Source: Mycobacterium sp. E3251
GTDB taxonomy: Bacteria > Actinomycetota > Actinomycetes > Mycobacteriales > Mycobacteriaceae
Assembly: GCF_001666835.1 (NCBI RefSeq)
Contig: NZ_LZJF01000003.1
Coordinates: 1 to 42,490 of the forward strand
DNA length: 42,490 nucleotides
Direction: 5' to 3'
Shown here piece by piece: positions 8,851-17,044 of this stretch; position 1 is the stretch's first letter, and each line of letters opens with the position of its first letter. A program made the translations under genes and the position numbers. The notes under the pieces are model-generated. The model was not told where the DNA came from, did not search any database, and saw nothing but the letters and a program-made list of their open reading frames with translations.

Positions 8851-9300
8851 TCAGTCCTCGCGAGACCGCCCTGCCATGGTCGACCCGGGCGCCGCCCAGT
8901 CGGTCGACACCTTGCGATGCCTGATCAGCCAGGCATCACCGTCGGGCACCAGGGTGTCGCGATAACGACCGAAATGGTCGAGGCCGGCGTTGGTGTACAC
9001 GGTGAAGTAGGACGAGACCTCCGCCCGATCGGCGTGGAGCGCGGTGAACAGCACGTTGGTGACGTTGTGGCGGACGACGGGCTTGACGCGGGCCCCGGCG
9101 GCGACGTTCCCGGTGATGCCACCGAGGAACGCGACGATCGCGGATCGGCCGCGCAGCGGCTCGACGCCGCGGATCTCGAGGACACCGTCTGCGCAGAAGG
9201 TCTCCGCGAGATCCTCGAGGCGGCCCGCGTCACCGGACCAGTTGTATCTGGCCAAAGTGTCGCGGATTCGCTCGCGGGCGACCAATTCCCACATCTGCAC
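8851..9300 (-). CDS. SnoaL-like (NTF2-fold) protein
   Basis: A 149-residue SnoaL-like protein, a second member of the NTF2-fold family in this region but not a close copy of the one at 5878. The opening VARERIRDTLARYNWSGDAGRLEDLAETFCADGVLEIRG and later GRYRDTLVPDGDAWLIRHRKV are standard for this family. The start is GTG 9300, with GAGGAG nine bases upstream; ATG 9294 is the alternative. It is transcribed away from the transglutaminase-like gene across a 77-85 bp divergent promoter region. Enzymatic activity is unknown. Confidence 0.78.
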   Translation of the reverse strand: MQMWELVARERIRDTLARYNWSGDAGRLEDLAETFCADGVLEIRGVEPLRGRSAIVAFLGGITGNVAAGARVKPVVRHNVTNVLFTALHADRAEVSSYFTVYTNAGLDHFGRYRDTLVPDGDAWLIRHRKVSTDWAAPGSTMAGRSRED

Positions 9301-9385
9301 CGTCGTGACTCCTCGCCAGGAGCGCTCTCGCGCTGCGCATCGCCGGATCTTTGTGTTGGATGACTAGCGTAGGCAGGTGGCGAGC

Positions 9386-10219
9386 ATGCAGGGGGCACTG
9401 ATTACAACACGCGATCTCAAACGTGTCGTCGGCGCGGACATCGAACTTGAGGTGACGGCGCCGACGACCCTGGAATTCCAGGTCACCGTGGCCCGGCAGC
9501 CGGGTATCGACGTGACCGAATCGCTGGCGATCACGTTGGACGGCAAGCCAATTGAGCCGCGCGAGATCGTCGGTGAGCACGGCACCCGGATCCATTCCAT
9601 TGAGGCGGAAGGCGGGATCGTCGCGCTTTCGTACTCGGCAACGGTGGCCGGACAAGCTGAGCCCCCGCCGGTCCGCGACGTCGACTTGATCACCTATCTG
9701 CGCCCGAGCCGGTATGCAGAGGCCGACAAGTTCTTCGGTTTCGCCGCCACAGAATTCCAGCAATATGCGACCTCGGAGACGCTGCTCGAGAGGGTCTCGT
9801 CGTGGGTGGGCACGCGGCTGAATTACGTTCCCGGCTCCAGCGATCCGATCGATGGCGCCACCGACACGTTGCTGGCGGGCGCCGGTGTATGCCGTGACTA
9901 CGCCCATCTGGTGATCGCATTGCTGCGCGCGCTGAACGTCCCCGCCCGGCTCGTGGCGGTTTACGCCCCGGGATGTCAGCCGATGGATTTCCACGCGGTG
10001 GCCGAGGCGTTCGTCGACGGCGCCTGGCGCGTGGTGGACGCGACGTGCCTGTCGCCGCGGCAGTCGATGGTGCGGATCGCCACCGGTCGTGATGCCGCCG
10101 ACACGGCGTTCCTGGACAACCACAAGGGGGCCATCACGTTGAACAACGCGACCGTCACCGCGGTGGTGGACGGAGAGCTGCCCAAGGATTCGGTCGATCA
10201 GCTGGTGACCCTGTGGTAG
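9386..10219 (+). CDS. Transglutaminase-like domain protein
   Basis: A 277-residue protein with a transglutaminase/protease-like core. The catalytic triad is visible: Cys169 in GAGVCRDYAHL, His203 in MDFHAVAEAF and Asp218 in WRVVDATCL. The first ~110 residues form a beta-rich N-terminal domain, as in bacterial transglutaminase-like proteins related to the family around Rv2566/Rv2569c. No signal peptide is seen, so it should act in the cytosol, perhaps as a protease or amidase. The start is ATG 9386, eight bases after AGGCAGG; GTG 9377 would leave no spacing from that site. Confidence 0.8.
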   Translation: MQGALITTRDLKRVVGADIELEVTAPTTLEFQVTVARQPGIDVTESLAITLDGKPIEPREIVGEHGTRIHSIEAEGGIVALSYSATVAGQAEPPPVRDVDLITYLRPSRYAEADKFFGFAATEFQQYATSETLLERVSSWVGTRLNYVPGSSDPIDGATDTLLAGAGVCRDYAHLVIALLRALNVPARLVAVYAPGCQPMDFHAVAEAFVDGAWRVVDATCLSPRQSMVRIATGRDAADTAFLDNHKGAITLNNATVTAVVDGELPKDSVDQLVTLW

Positions 10220-10232
10220 CGGCTCCGAGAAG

Positions 10233-10415
10233 TCACCTCACGATGTAAGGCCGGAAGCCTTGGGGGACGGCGGGTACCACGCCGTTCAGGTCGAAGACGG
10301 CGATCAGGGCCCGCAGCAGGGCGGGGGACCAGTCCTCGAACGGTTGCGCGTCCAGTCGGCTGAGGACTTCATCGCGCAGATGATCGATGCCCGACGGGTG
10401 CCGTGGGTCGCTCAA
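10233..10415 (-). CDS. Small protein of 60 aa, function unknown
   Basis: A short acidic protein with the balanced composition of a real gene (HLRDEVLSRLDAQPFEDW, then SPALLRALIAVFDLNGVVP) and a TTG start at 10415 preceded by AAGGGAG nine bases upstream. Two predicted helices are separated by an F-E-D-W turn. It converges on the transglutaminase-like gene with a 13-bp gap. No family is recognised; the good ribosome-binding site and codon use are the reasons for calling it. Confidence 0.6.
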   Translation of the reverse strand: MSDPRHPSGIDHLRDEVLSRLDAQPFEDWSPALLRALIAVFDLNGVVPAVPQGFRPYIVR

Positions 10416-10562
10416 CGAGCCAGCTCCCTTCCCGAAGACCTACTGCGTCGACGCTAGGGCCGCGGCGTCGCGCTTGTACAGCTGACTGGTCAAACTCAAA
10501 TGTGTTTCAAGGGACGCCTACGCTCGGTCAACCCGGCCGGGCGTCCAGAGCGGGATCGCCAC

Positions 10563-10597
10563 TTCCGCGACGGCTGGTAGCGGAATACAGTGGGGGG
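10563..10597 (+). promoter_or_regulatory. Candidate leaderless promoter of the molybdopterin oxidoreductase
   Basis: A -10 hexamer TACAGT at 10586-10591 is followed by six bases and then the GTG start at 10598, so transcription would begin at the start codon. A weak -35 (TTCCGC, 10563-10568) sits 17 bases upstream. The six bases in between are all G, so a ribosome-binding role for the G-run cannot be excluded. Confidence 0.45.
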
Positions 10598-12832
10598 GTG
10601 ACGACGGGCGAAGACGGCAGGCATCTGCGCACCTGCCCCCTGTGTGAAGCCATGTGCGGCTTGGAGATTCAGGTCGACGGCGGCAGGGTCACCAGCATCC
10701 GGGGAAATCGCGACGACGTGTGGAGCCGCGGACACATCTGCCCCAAGGGTGTCTCACTTGCGGCGCTCCACGACGACCCGGACCGCATCCGCCGACCCAT
10801 GATCAAGGTCGACGGCCAGTGGCAGGAGGTCAGCTGGGACGCGGCGTTCCGCCGGTGCACCGAATTGCTGACGCCGGTGATCGAGAAGTATGGAATCGGC
10901 GCGGTCACCGCCTATACCGGCAACCCACTGGCGCACTCGTTCTCACTGGCCCGCTATGCGGGTGTGCTGATGGGCATGTCCGGCATGCCGATCACGTATT
11001 CGCCGGGGACGGTCGACCAGTGGCCCAAGAACCTGTCGTCGCACCTGATGTATGGCCTCTGGTGGAACTTCCCGGTGCCCGACATCGAACGCACCGACCT
11101 GATGGTGATCATGGGCGCCAACCCCGCCGCGTCGCAGGGGTCATTGCTGGCCGCTCCCGACGTGATGGGTCTGATCGAGGCGATCCGCGAGCGAGGCAAG
11201 GTGATCGTGATCGACCCGGTGCGCACACAGACGGCAGCGCGCGCCGACGAGTGGCTTCCCATCGTGCCCGGCACCGACGCCGCGCTGCTATTGGCCGTGG
11301 CGCACACGCTGTTTGACGAAGATCTCATCCGGCCCGGACCGCACGTGGACGGTGTCGACACCATGCGCCGGGTCGCCGCGGATTGGCCGCCGGAGCGTGT
11401 CAGCGCGGTCACGGGCATCGACGAGGACCGCATCCGGCTCTTGGCCCGCGAACTCGCCGGGACCGAGAAGTCGGTGGTGTACGGCCGAATCGGGTTGTGC
11501 AATCAAGAATTTGGGAGCCTAGCCAGCTGGCTGGTCGACGTCATCAACATCTTGACCGGTCATTTCGACGTTCCCGGGGGAGCGATGTTCCCCAAGCCGG
11601 CGGCGTGGTCGATCACCACGCAGCCGCTGCCCGGCCTGGAGGGTGGCCTCCCGGAGTTCGGCCGCTGGCATACCCGCGTGCGTGGGGCGAAGGAAGTGCT
11701 CGGCCAGGCGCCGGTGTCCTGCATGGCCGAGGAGATCGCCACCCCGGGCGAGGGGCAGCTCAAGGCCCTGATCACCGTCGCCGGCAACCCGGTGTTGTCC
11801 ACCCCCGGCGGCGACAAGCTTGACGAAGTCCTGCCCATGCTGGAAGCGATGATCTCCGTTGACCTCTGGCTCAACGAGACGACGCGGCACGCCGACGTGA
11901 TCCTGCCCGGGCTGTCCCCACTCGAGCAGCCGCACCACGACGATCTCATCCTGCTGTTCGCGATCCACAGCATCGCCAATTACTCGCCGCCCGTGTTCGA
12001 TCCCGGAGACCGCCCGCACGAATGGGAGATCCTGATCCGGCTGACCGGCCTGTGCACCGGCACGCCGGCCGAAGATGTCGACGTCGCCGCGATCGACGAC
12101 GGGTTCTTCGATTACCTGGCCTTCACCCAGGGCCTCGACGGGGCGGAGATCCGCAAGCGCTACGACCACGGTGGGCCCGAGCGGATGCTGGACCTCACGC
12201 TGCGAACCGGACCGTTCGGGGACCAGTACGGGAAAAGCCCGGGCGGGCTCACGCTGGACCTACTGAAGGCCAACCCGAACGGCATCGACTTCGGCCCGAT
12301 GGTGCCGCAGCTGCCCGACATCCTGGGCACCCCCGACAAGAAGATTCGGCTCGCCCCGCAGTACCTGCTCGACGACCTGCCCAGGCTGGCCGCCCGGATG
12401 GAGCGGCCGGCCGAGCCGCTCGTTCTGGTGAGCCGCCGACACCTGCGCTCGAACAACACCTGGCTGCACAACGTGCCCGCGCTGATGAAGGGAAAGGACC
12501 GGTGCACGTTGCTGATTCACCCCGATGATGCGGCCCGCTGCGCCATCGAGGACGGCGATGTCGTCACCGTGAAATCGGCCGCCGGAGAAATCAAAGTGCC
12601 GGTCGAGGTCACCGACGCGATCAAACCCGGTGTGGTGTCGATGCCGCACGGGTGGGGACATGGCAAACCGGGCACCCGCATGGCGGTGGCCAACAACTCG
12701 CCGGGCGCCAACACGAATGTGCTTTCGCCGCCGACGTTTATCGACGAACCGTCCGGCAACGGCGCACTCAACGGCATCCCGGTGACGATCATCGACGATC
12801 AAGCCCGATTCCGGTCCGCGCAGACAATCTAG
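10598..12832 (+). CDS. Molybdopterin (bis-MGD) oxidoreductase, formate-dehydrogenase-like
   Basis: A 744-residue member of the DMSO-reductase superfamily, similar to M. tuberculosis Rv0197. The N-terminus binds a [4Fe-4S] cluster through Cys13, Cys16, Cys20 and Cys48 (C-x2-C-x3-C-x27-C, ending in HICPKG). The molybdopterin domains follow, with MVIMGANPAASQG and VIVIDPVRTQTA, and the C-terminal ~120 residues form the dinucleotide-binding cap (HPDDAARCAIEDGDVVTVKSAAGEI). The stretch where formate dehydrogenases carry Sec/Cys (around ITYSPGTVDQWPKN, residues ~128-141) has no Cys, so formate is not a safe substrate. No Tat signal is seen, so it is cytosolic. An upstream open frame to 10403 is not coding-like. 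Confidence 0.85.
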   Translation: MTTGEDGRHLRTCPLCEAMCGLEIQVDGGRVTSIRGNRDDVWSRGHICPKGVSLAALHDDPDRIRRPMIKVDGQWQEVSWDAAFRRCTELLTPVIEKYGIGAVTAYTGNPLAHSFSLARYAGVLMGMSGMPITYSPGTVDQWPKNLSSHLMYGLWWNFPVPDIERTDLMVIMGANPAASQGSLLAAPDVMGLIEAIRERGKVIVIDPVRTQTAARADEWLPIVPGTDAALLLAVAHTLFDEDLIRPGPHVDGVDTMRRVAADWPPERVSAVTGIDEDRIRLLARELAGTEKSVVYGRIGLCNQEFGSLASWLVDVINILTGHFDVPGGAMFPKPAAWSITTQPLPGLEGGLPEFGRWHTRVRGAKEVLGQAPVSCMAEEIATPGEGQLKALITVAGNPVLSTPGGDKLDEVLPMLEAMISVDLWLNETTRHADVILPGLSPLEQPHHDDLILLFAIHSIANYSPPVFDPGDRPHEWEILIRLTGLCTGTPAEDVDVAAIDDGFFDYLAFTQGLDGAEIRKRYDHGGPERMLDLTLRTGPFGDQYGKSPGGLTLDLLKANPNGIDFGPMVPQLPDILGTPDKKIRLAPQYLLDDLPRLAARMERPAEPLVLVSRRHLRSNNTWLHNVPALMKGKDRCTLLIHPDDAARCAIEDGDVVTVKSAAGEIKVPVEVTDAIKPGVVSMPHGWGHGKPGTRMAVANNSPGANTNVLSPPTFIDEPSGNGALNGIPVTIIDDQARFRSAQTI

Positions 12833-12884
12833 TCGCACTGCCGCCGGCCCCCTCTCGGTTGGTTAACGCTAAGCGCAGGACTGT

Positions 12885-12918
12885 GGTTCATCTCACCTGG
12901 GCGACACTCCGATGAACC
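12885..12918. promoter_or_regulatory. Inverted repeat upstream of the type III PKS
   Basis: GGTTCATC at 12885-12892 and GATGAACC at 12911-12918 are perfect 8-bp inverted arms with an 18-bp spacer. They end 29 bp before the chosen PKS start at 12948. Spacing of about two helical turns between arm centres fits a dimeric repressor or activator site. An upstream in-frame ATG at 12912 falls inside the right arm. Confidence 0.4.
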
Positions 12919-12947
12919 GTCGAGCGGAGCCCGTCGTCGGCATAGGC

Positions 12948-14054
12948 ATGACTGCAACATCGCATCTCACATCCCCGTCGCGGGCCGTCCAGCGTGGGCA
13001 CGGCGCGCCGCACATCGCCGGCGCCGCGGTGGCCTTCACCTCGCACCGTTACAACCAGGACGAAGTCGCCCGCGAGCTAACCGAATTCACCGACCCGCGG
13101 TTTATGCGCTTCGCGCAGACGACGGGGGTCGATCACCGCAGCCTCGCGCTGCCGCTCTCGCGTTACCCACGACTGAGTGGCTTCACCGAAGCGAACGACG
13201 CCTATCTCGAGGTCGCCGTCGACCTCGGTGAACGGGCGATTCGTTCGGCGTTGGCCGAGGCGGACATCGAACCGCACGAGGTGGACACCATCGTGATGGT
13301 TTCCAGCACCGGCATCGCGGTGCCCACCATCGACGCGCGACTGATGACCCGAATCGGTCTGCGGCCCAACATCAAACGGGTCCCGCTGTTCGGCCTCGGT
13401 TGTGTTGCCGGGGCCGCCGGGATGGCGCGCGTGCACGACTATCTGCGTGGCTACCCCGGGCACGTGGCCGTGCTCCTGTCGGTTGAGTTGTGTTCCCTCA
13501 CGCTGCAGCGCGACGACACCTCGATTCCCGCCCTCATCGGTGTGTCGTTGTTCGGCGACGGCGCCGCCGCCGTGGTCGCCACGGGCGCCGACCGGATTCC
13601 CGCGGGCCACAACGGCCGCCGAGCCCCGCGCGTCCTCGGGACCCGCAGTGCCGTGGTTCCGGAGACGGTTGACGTCATGGGTTGGAACGTGGGATCGAGC
13701 GGGTTCCAACTGGTGATGTCGCGCGACGTGCCGAAGATGGCCGACACCTACTTACGGGAAGAGGTCGACGGTTTCCTTTCCGACCACGGCTTGTCGCTCG
13801 CGGACATCTCGGCCTGGGTGTGTCATCCCGGCGGTCCGAAAGTCCTCGACTCGATCGAGGACGCGCTGGAGCTACCGCCGGAGGCGTTGATTCACAGCCG
13901 AAACTCCATGCGCGACAACGGCAACATCTCCTCGGCATCCGTGCTCGACGTGCTGCGCCGAACGGTCGCGGAGCCGCCGGCCGAAGGAAGCTTCGGGGTC
14001 ATGCTGGCGATGGGTCCCGGTTTCAGCTTCGAGCTGCTGCTGCTGCAATGGTGA
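12948..14054 (+). CDS. Type III polyketide synthase (chalcone-synthase-like)
   Basis: A 368-residue type III PKS, related to mycobacterial Pks10/Pks11/Pks18. It extends an acyl-CoA starter with malonyl-CoA and cyclises the product into pyrones or resorcinols. The catalytic triad is visible: Cys152 in GLGCVAGAAG, His293 in WVCHPGGPK and Asn326 in DNGNISSAS; the C-terminal GFG-loop counterpart is LAMGPGFSFELLLLQW. ATG 12948 gives a family-like N-terminus; ATG 12912 adds 12 residues. The stop overlaps the start of an ICMT-like methyltransferase, so the two probably act in sequence on one lipid product. Confidence 0.88.
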   Translation: MTATSHLTSPSRAVQRGHGAPHIAGAAVAFTSHRYNQDEVARELTEFTDPRFMRFAQTTGVDHRSLALPLSRYPRLSGFTEANDAYLEVAVDLGERAIRSALAEADIEPHEVDTIVMVSSTGIAVPTIDARLMTRIGLRPNIKRVPLFGLGCVAGAAGMARVHDYLRGYPGHVAVLLSVELCSLTLQRDDTSIPALIGVSLFGDGAAAVVATGADRIPAGHNGRRAPRVLGTRSAVVPETVDVMGWNVGSSGFQLVMSRDVPKMADTYLREEVDGFLSDHGLSLADISAWVCHPGGPKVLDSIEDALELPPEALIHSRNSMRDNGNISSASVLDVLRRTVAEPPAEGSFGVMLAMGPGFSFELLLLQW

Positions 14055-14569
14055 GGGGCGAGGCCGTGTACTACTACCTGTTGATTCTGGCGATCGGCGG
14101 CGAACGCCTGGTCGAGCTGGCGGTATCGCAGCGAAACACCCAATGGTCACTCGCGCACGGGGGCAAGGAGTTCGGCCGGGACCACTACCCGGCGATGGTC
14201 AGCATGCATGCGCTGCTGCTGGTTTCGTGCGTCGTGGAAACCTGGGCGCTCCACCGGCCGTTCATTGCGTGGCTGGGCTGGCCCATGCTCGCGGTCGTAG
14301 TTGTCAGCACAGTGGTGCGGTGGCGCTGCGTGAGCGTCCTCGGCAGGCGTTGGAACCCAAGGCTCATCGTGATCCCGGATGCTCCGCTGGTTCGCGACGG
14401 GCTCTATCGGTGGGTTCGCCACCCCAACTACACGGCCGTGACGGCGGAGGTGGCGGCGCTGCCGCTGGTTCACTCGGCGTGGCTGACCGCAATCGCGTTC
14501 ACCATCGCGAACGCGCTCGTGCTGAGGGTGCGCATCCGGGCGGAGAACGCCGCGCTGGGCCTGGTCTGA
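14048..14569 (+). CDS. Isoprenylcysteine carboxyl methyltransferase-like membrane methyltransferase
   Basis: A 173-residue integral membrane protein of the ICMT/PEMT group. It has four to five hydrophobic helices (YYYLLILAIGGERLVEL, MHALLLVSCVVETWAL, FIAWLGWPMLAVVVVSTVV and a C-terminal pair) and the SAM-binding signature RWVRHPNY near residue 120. Its ATG overlaps the PKS stop by 7 bp. The same PKS-ICMT pairing exists as SrsA-SrsB in Streptomyces griseus, where SrsB methylates an alkylresorcinol hydroxyl. By analogy this enzyme is expected to O-methylate the PKS product in the membrane. Confidence 0.82.
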   Translation: MVRGEAVYYYLLILAIGGERLVELAVSQRNTQWSLAHGGKEFGRDHYPAMVSMHALLLVSCVVETWALHRPFIAWLGWPMLAVVVVSTVVRWRCVSVLGRRWNPRLIVIPDAPLVRDGLYRWVRHPNYTAVTAEVAALPLVHSAWLTAIAFTIANALVLRVRIRAENAALGLV

Positions 14570-14584
14570 GGACCGCCCGCGATA

Positions 14585-15430
14585 TCAGGGCGCGATGGGG
14601 CGATTCGTCCACTCGCGGTCGGGCCGGCGCGACGAGCGGAACCAACCGCCCGCCGCGCCGGTACCGCCGTCGGTCGGAATGGTGTGGCCGGTGACGAAGG
14701 CCGACAGGTCGGAAGCCAGAAACAGGATGGCGTGCGCCTGATCCTCGGGCACACCCATCCGGCCGACCGGGACCCACTGCGGCCACCGGGTCTGCTCGTC
14801 GGCCGACAGCCACCGGGAGTAGGGCACCTGGAGGGATTCGGTGACGTCAGGAGCGATCGCGTTGACCCGCACCCCGTGCCGGCCCACCTGAACCGCAAGG
14901 CTGCGGGTGAACTGGATGACGGCGGCCTTGAAAGCGGCATAGACCGGATCCTCCGGGTAGCCGCGCAGGCCCTCGACGGAGGAAACGTTGACGATCGCGC
15001 CGGCCCGCCGGGCCACCATCGACGGCAGGAACGCGTGGGTGACCAGGAAGACGTGGTGCAGGTTGATCCGGTACAGCTCGTCCCAGAACTGGGCGTCGGT
15101 GTCGACGAAATCTCCCGGATGGCGCAGCCAGTGGCCAACGTTGTTGACCAGAACGTCCACCCGGCCATAGCGGTCCAACACCGATCGCGCCAGGTCGTCG
15201 ACCGCGTCCGCATCACGGACGTCGGTGACCACCGCCACGGCCGATCCACCCGAGGCCGCGATGTCGTCGACGGCGCCCGCGGCAAGTTCGCCGTCGATGT
15301 CGACGATGACCACGTGTGCGCCATGCCGAGCGAACACCCGCGCGGTGGCCGCGCCGATGCCGCCGCCACCGCCCGTCACCACCGCCACCCGGCCGCCGAG
15401 CAGCGGCTCAGCGCGCGTTTCGTCGCTCAT
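14585..15430 (-). CDS. SDR family oxidoreductase
   Basis: A 281-residue classical short-chain dehydrogenase. It has the nucleotide-binding TGGGGGIG (residues 19-26), NNVG, the catalytic Ser in VNVSSVEGLRG, the active-site YAAFK and the C-terminal VTGHTIPTDGG. Asp-Ile-Asp at the end of the second strand (VVIVDIDGEL) predicts NAD(H) preference. It ends with an unusual 30-residue tail rich in Arg and Trp. The start is ATG 15430 or the adjacent GTG 15433. It converges on the methyltransferase with a 15-bp gap, so it is not in that operon. The substrate is unknown. Confidence 0.85.
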   Translation of the reverse strand: MSDETRAEPLLGGRVAVVTGGGGGIGAATARVFARHGAHVVIVDIDGELAAGAVDDIAASGGSAVAVVTDVRDADAVDDLARSVLDRYGRVDVLVNNVGHWLRHPGDFVDTDAQFWDELYRINLHHVFLVTHAFLPSMVARRAGAIVNVSSVEGLRGYPEDPVYAAFKAAVIQFTRSLAVQVGRHGVRVNAIAPDVTESLQVPYSRWLSADEQTRWPQWVPVGRMGVPEDQAHAILFLASDLSAFVTGHTIPTDGGTGAAGGWFRSSRRPDREWTNRPIAP

Positions 15431-15590
15431 CACTCATATCTTGGCGGACGGGGCGGATATCGGCCGGAAATCGACCAGGCCAGGGGCGGCAAGCCGCCGG
15501 AAAGTCTGTCCTATACCCATCCAGCCGCGCCGATAAACCGTGATGTACCCAACATTCGCGCCCCCTTCACCCGCAGTTTTCCCGGGCCGT

Positions 15591-15621
15591 GGAGGGGTAC
15601 TCCCTCCCCACTTAGGAGGGA
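15591..15621 (+). promoter_or_regulatory. Leader with mutually exclusive hairpins around the ribosome-binding site
   Basis: GGAGGG (15591-15596) can pair with CCCTCC (15602-15607) across a 5-nt loop. The same CCCTCC can instead pair with GGAGGG (15615-15620), which is the ribosome-binding site of the next gene five bases before its ATG; that stem extends to 7 bp with 15601/15621. The first hairpin frees the ribosome-binding site and the second hides it. This is a simple translational switch on paper, with no ligand domain recognised. Confidence 0.4.
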
Positions 15622-15625
15622 TTGC

Positions 15626-16666
15626 ATGGTTAGCACCGCCGATCCACGTCGCGTATTACCAAGTCGCGCAATGAAGAGGCGAGTCCACCATCGCCACAGT
15701 CCGCAGTCGGTTGCGGTCTCGCTGGCCAGCCGGCTGATCGTGAAGAACACCGTGCGCGCGTGGGCATTCACGCCGAACCTGCACTGGCCGTTCGAATACG
15801 TGGACGGGCTGGCGGGATTGGCGCCGCGTCTTGGCATCTCGGCGGACATCGAACCGGTCCGGCTGGAAAACTGTGCCGCCGAGTGGGTTTGCGCACCCGG
15901 CGCGTCGACCGATCGGGCGATCCTCTATCTGCATGGCGGTGCGTTCCTGACCTGCGGACTAAACACGCATCGCTCCGTGGTTACGCGTCTTTCGAAAGCC
16001 GCGGACGCCGCGGTGCTGACGGTCGGATACCGAAAGCTGCCCACGCATCAGATAACCGATGCGATCGACGATGGAATGAGCGGTCTGCGCTGGCTGCAGG
16101 ATCGCGGCTTCGACGGTGACCAGGTAGTGGTTGCCGGCGATTCCGCCGGGGGGTATCTCGCGTTCATGACCACGCTGCTGGCCATCAGCAGTGAGCTGAT
16201 GAGACCGGCGGGGATCGCGACGATCTCACCGTTCACCGACGCCGACCCGGTGCGAAAGTTGAAGCACCGCAACGCGCGTAAATGTTCGATGTTCACCCGC
16301 GGGGCTTTGTCGATGTTCGCTCAATACCTGAGCCAGGCGCAGCTTTTGGAGGGGCGCGGCGATTCCACCGTCGCCTCACCGGTCGACGCCGATCTCTCGT
16401 CGTTGCCGCCGGTGACCATCCACGCCAGCTCGGACGAGCTGCTCCTGCCGGATGCCGAAGTCATGGCAAAGCGCTTGGAAGCCAGCGGAATCCCGTGCGA
16501 TCTGCACCTATGGGATGGACAGATCCACGATTTCCCGCTAGCGGCGGACATCCTGCCCGAGGGGCGACGGGCCATCCGCTACATCGGGGATTTCATCAAG
16601 GACGTCACCGCAGTGCGGGAGCCGTGGCGGCGTAACCTGTACACGGCCACCGCCGCGGCGGGTTAG
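15626..16666 (+). CDS. Alpha/beta hydrolase, HSL-type esterase
   Basis: A 346-residue esterase of the hormone-sensitive-lipase (Lip/NlhH) group. It has the oxyanion motif HGGAF (His103-Phe107; the third Gly of the usual HGGG is Ala), nucleophile Ser173 in GDSAGG, the acid in SSDELLLPDAE and the base in GQIHDFPLA. The first ~70 residues are a basic extension with no clear signal peptide. Translation starts at ATG 15626 behind a very strong AGGAGGG, which is embedded in alternative hairpins. A longer open frame to 14684 is antisense to the SDR and is not coding. The substrate is likely a short- to medium-chain ester. Confidence 0.85.
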   Translation: MVSTADPRRVLPSRAMKRRVHHRHSPQSVAVSLASRLIVKNTVRAWAFTPNLHWPFEYVDGLAGLAPRLGISADIEPVRLENCAAEWVCAPGASTDRAILYLHGGAFLTCGLNTHRSVVTRLSKAADAAVLTVGYRKLPTHQITDAIDDGMSGLRWLQDRGFDGDQVVVAGDSAGGYLAFMTTLLAISSELMRPAGIATISPFTDADPVRKLKHRNARKCSMFTRGALSMFAQYLSQAQLLEGRGDSTVASPVDADLSSLPPVTIHASSDELLLPDAEVMAKRLEASGIPCDLHLWDGQIHDFPLAADILPEGRRAIRYIGDFIKDVTAVREPWRRNLYTATAAAG

Positions 16667-16966
16667 CAGAATCCCGAAATCAACTGCGGCACAGGCCGAT
16701 TCGGCGATGGCGCGCCACGCCCACCTGCTTGTCGGCGCCCTCGGGCCGGGCTCCATCAGCAGCGTCTCGCGCTGCTCCTCGGAGTCGGGCGAGGGCGTCT
16801 CGAGCGGCACGCGACTCCAGGGACCGTCGGCGGGCGGAACGTCGGCCGTGGCGCGCAGCTGCTCCGCGGCATCGGCGACGGGAACATCAACCCGAATACC
16901 ATCGTCGCTCTCGCGATTGGGCGCGGCGTCACCCGCCGCCCACCGGGCGAAAACGAAGGCCGACAC
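16538..16966 (-). CDS. Doubtful hypothetical protein, antisense tail over the esterase
   Basis: The 378-bp gap between the esterase and the ABC exporter is open on the minus strand from GTG 16966. The first ~100 codons have GC-rich third positions and a natural composition (FVFARWAAGDAAPNRES; VPLETPSPDSEEQRETLL), unlike the plus-strand frames. The last ~43 codons overlap the esterase 3' end and look like antisense noise. No ribosome-binding site or known domain is seen. It could be a genuine small gene, a gene with a frameshift near 16665, or a remnant. Confidence 0.35.
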   Translation of the reverse strand: MSAFVFARWAAGDAAPNRESDDGIRVDVPVADAAEQLRATADVPPADGPWSRVPLETPSPDSEEQRETLLMEPGPRAPTSRWAWRAIAESACAAVDFGILLTRRGGGRVQVTPPRLPHCGDVLDEIPDVADGPSPLGQDVRR

Positions 16967-17044
16967 GTCGCGTCGTGGCTGGTGCCGGGGCCCGGCCAAA
17001 ATTCGGCGTCCTGATTCTTGCGGCTGCCGATACAGTTGGTCCTG

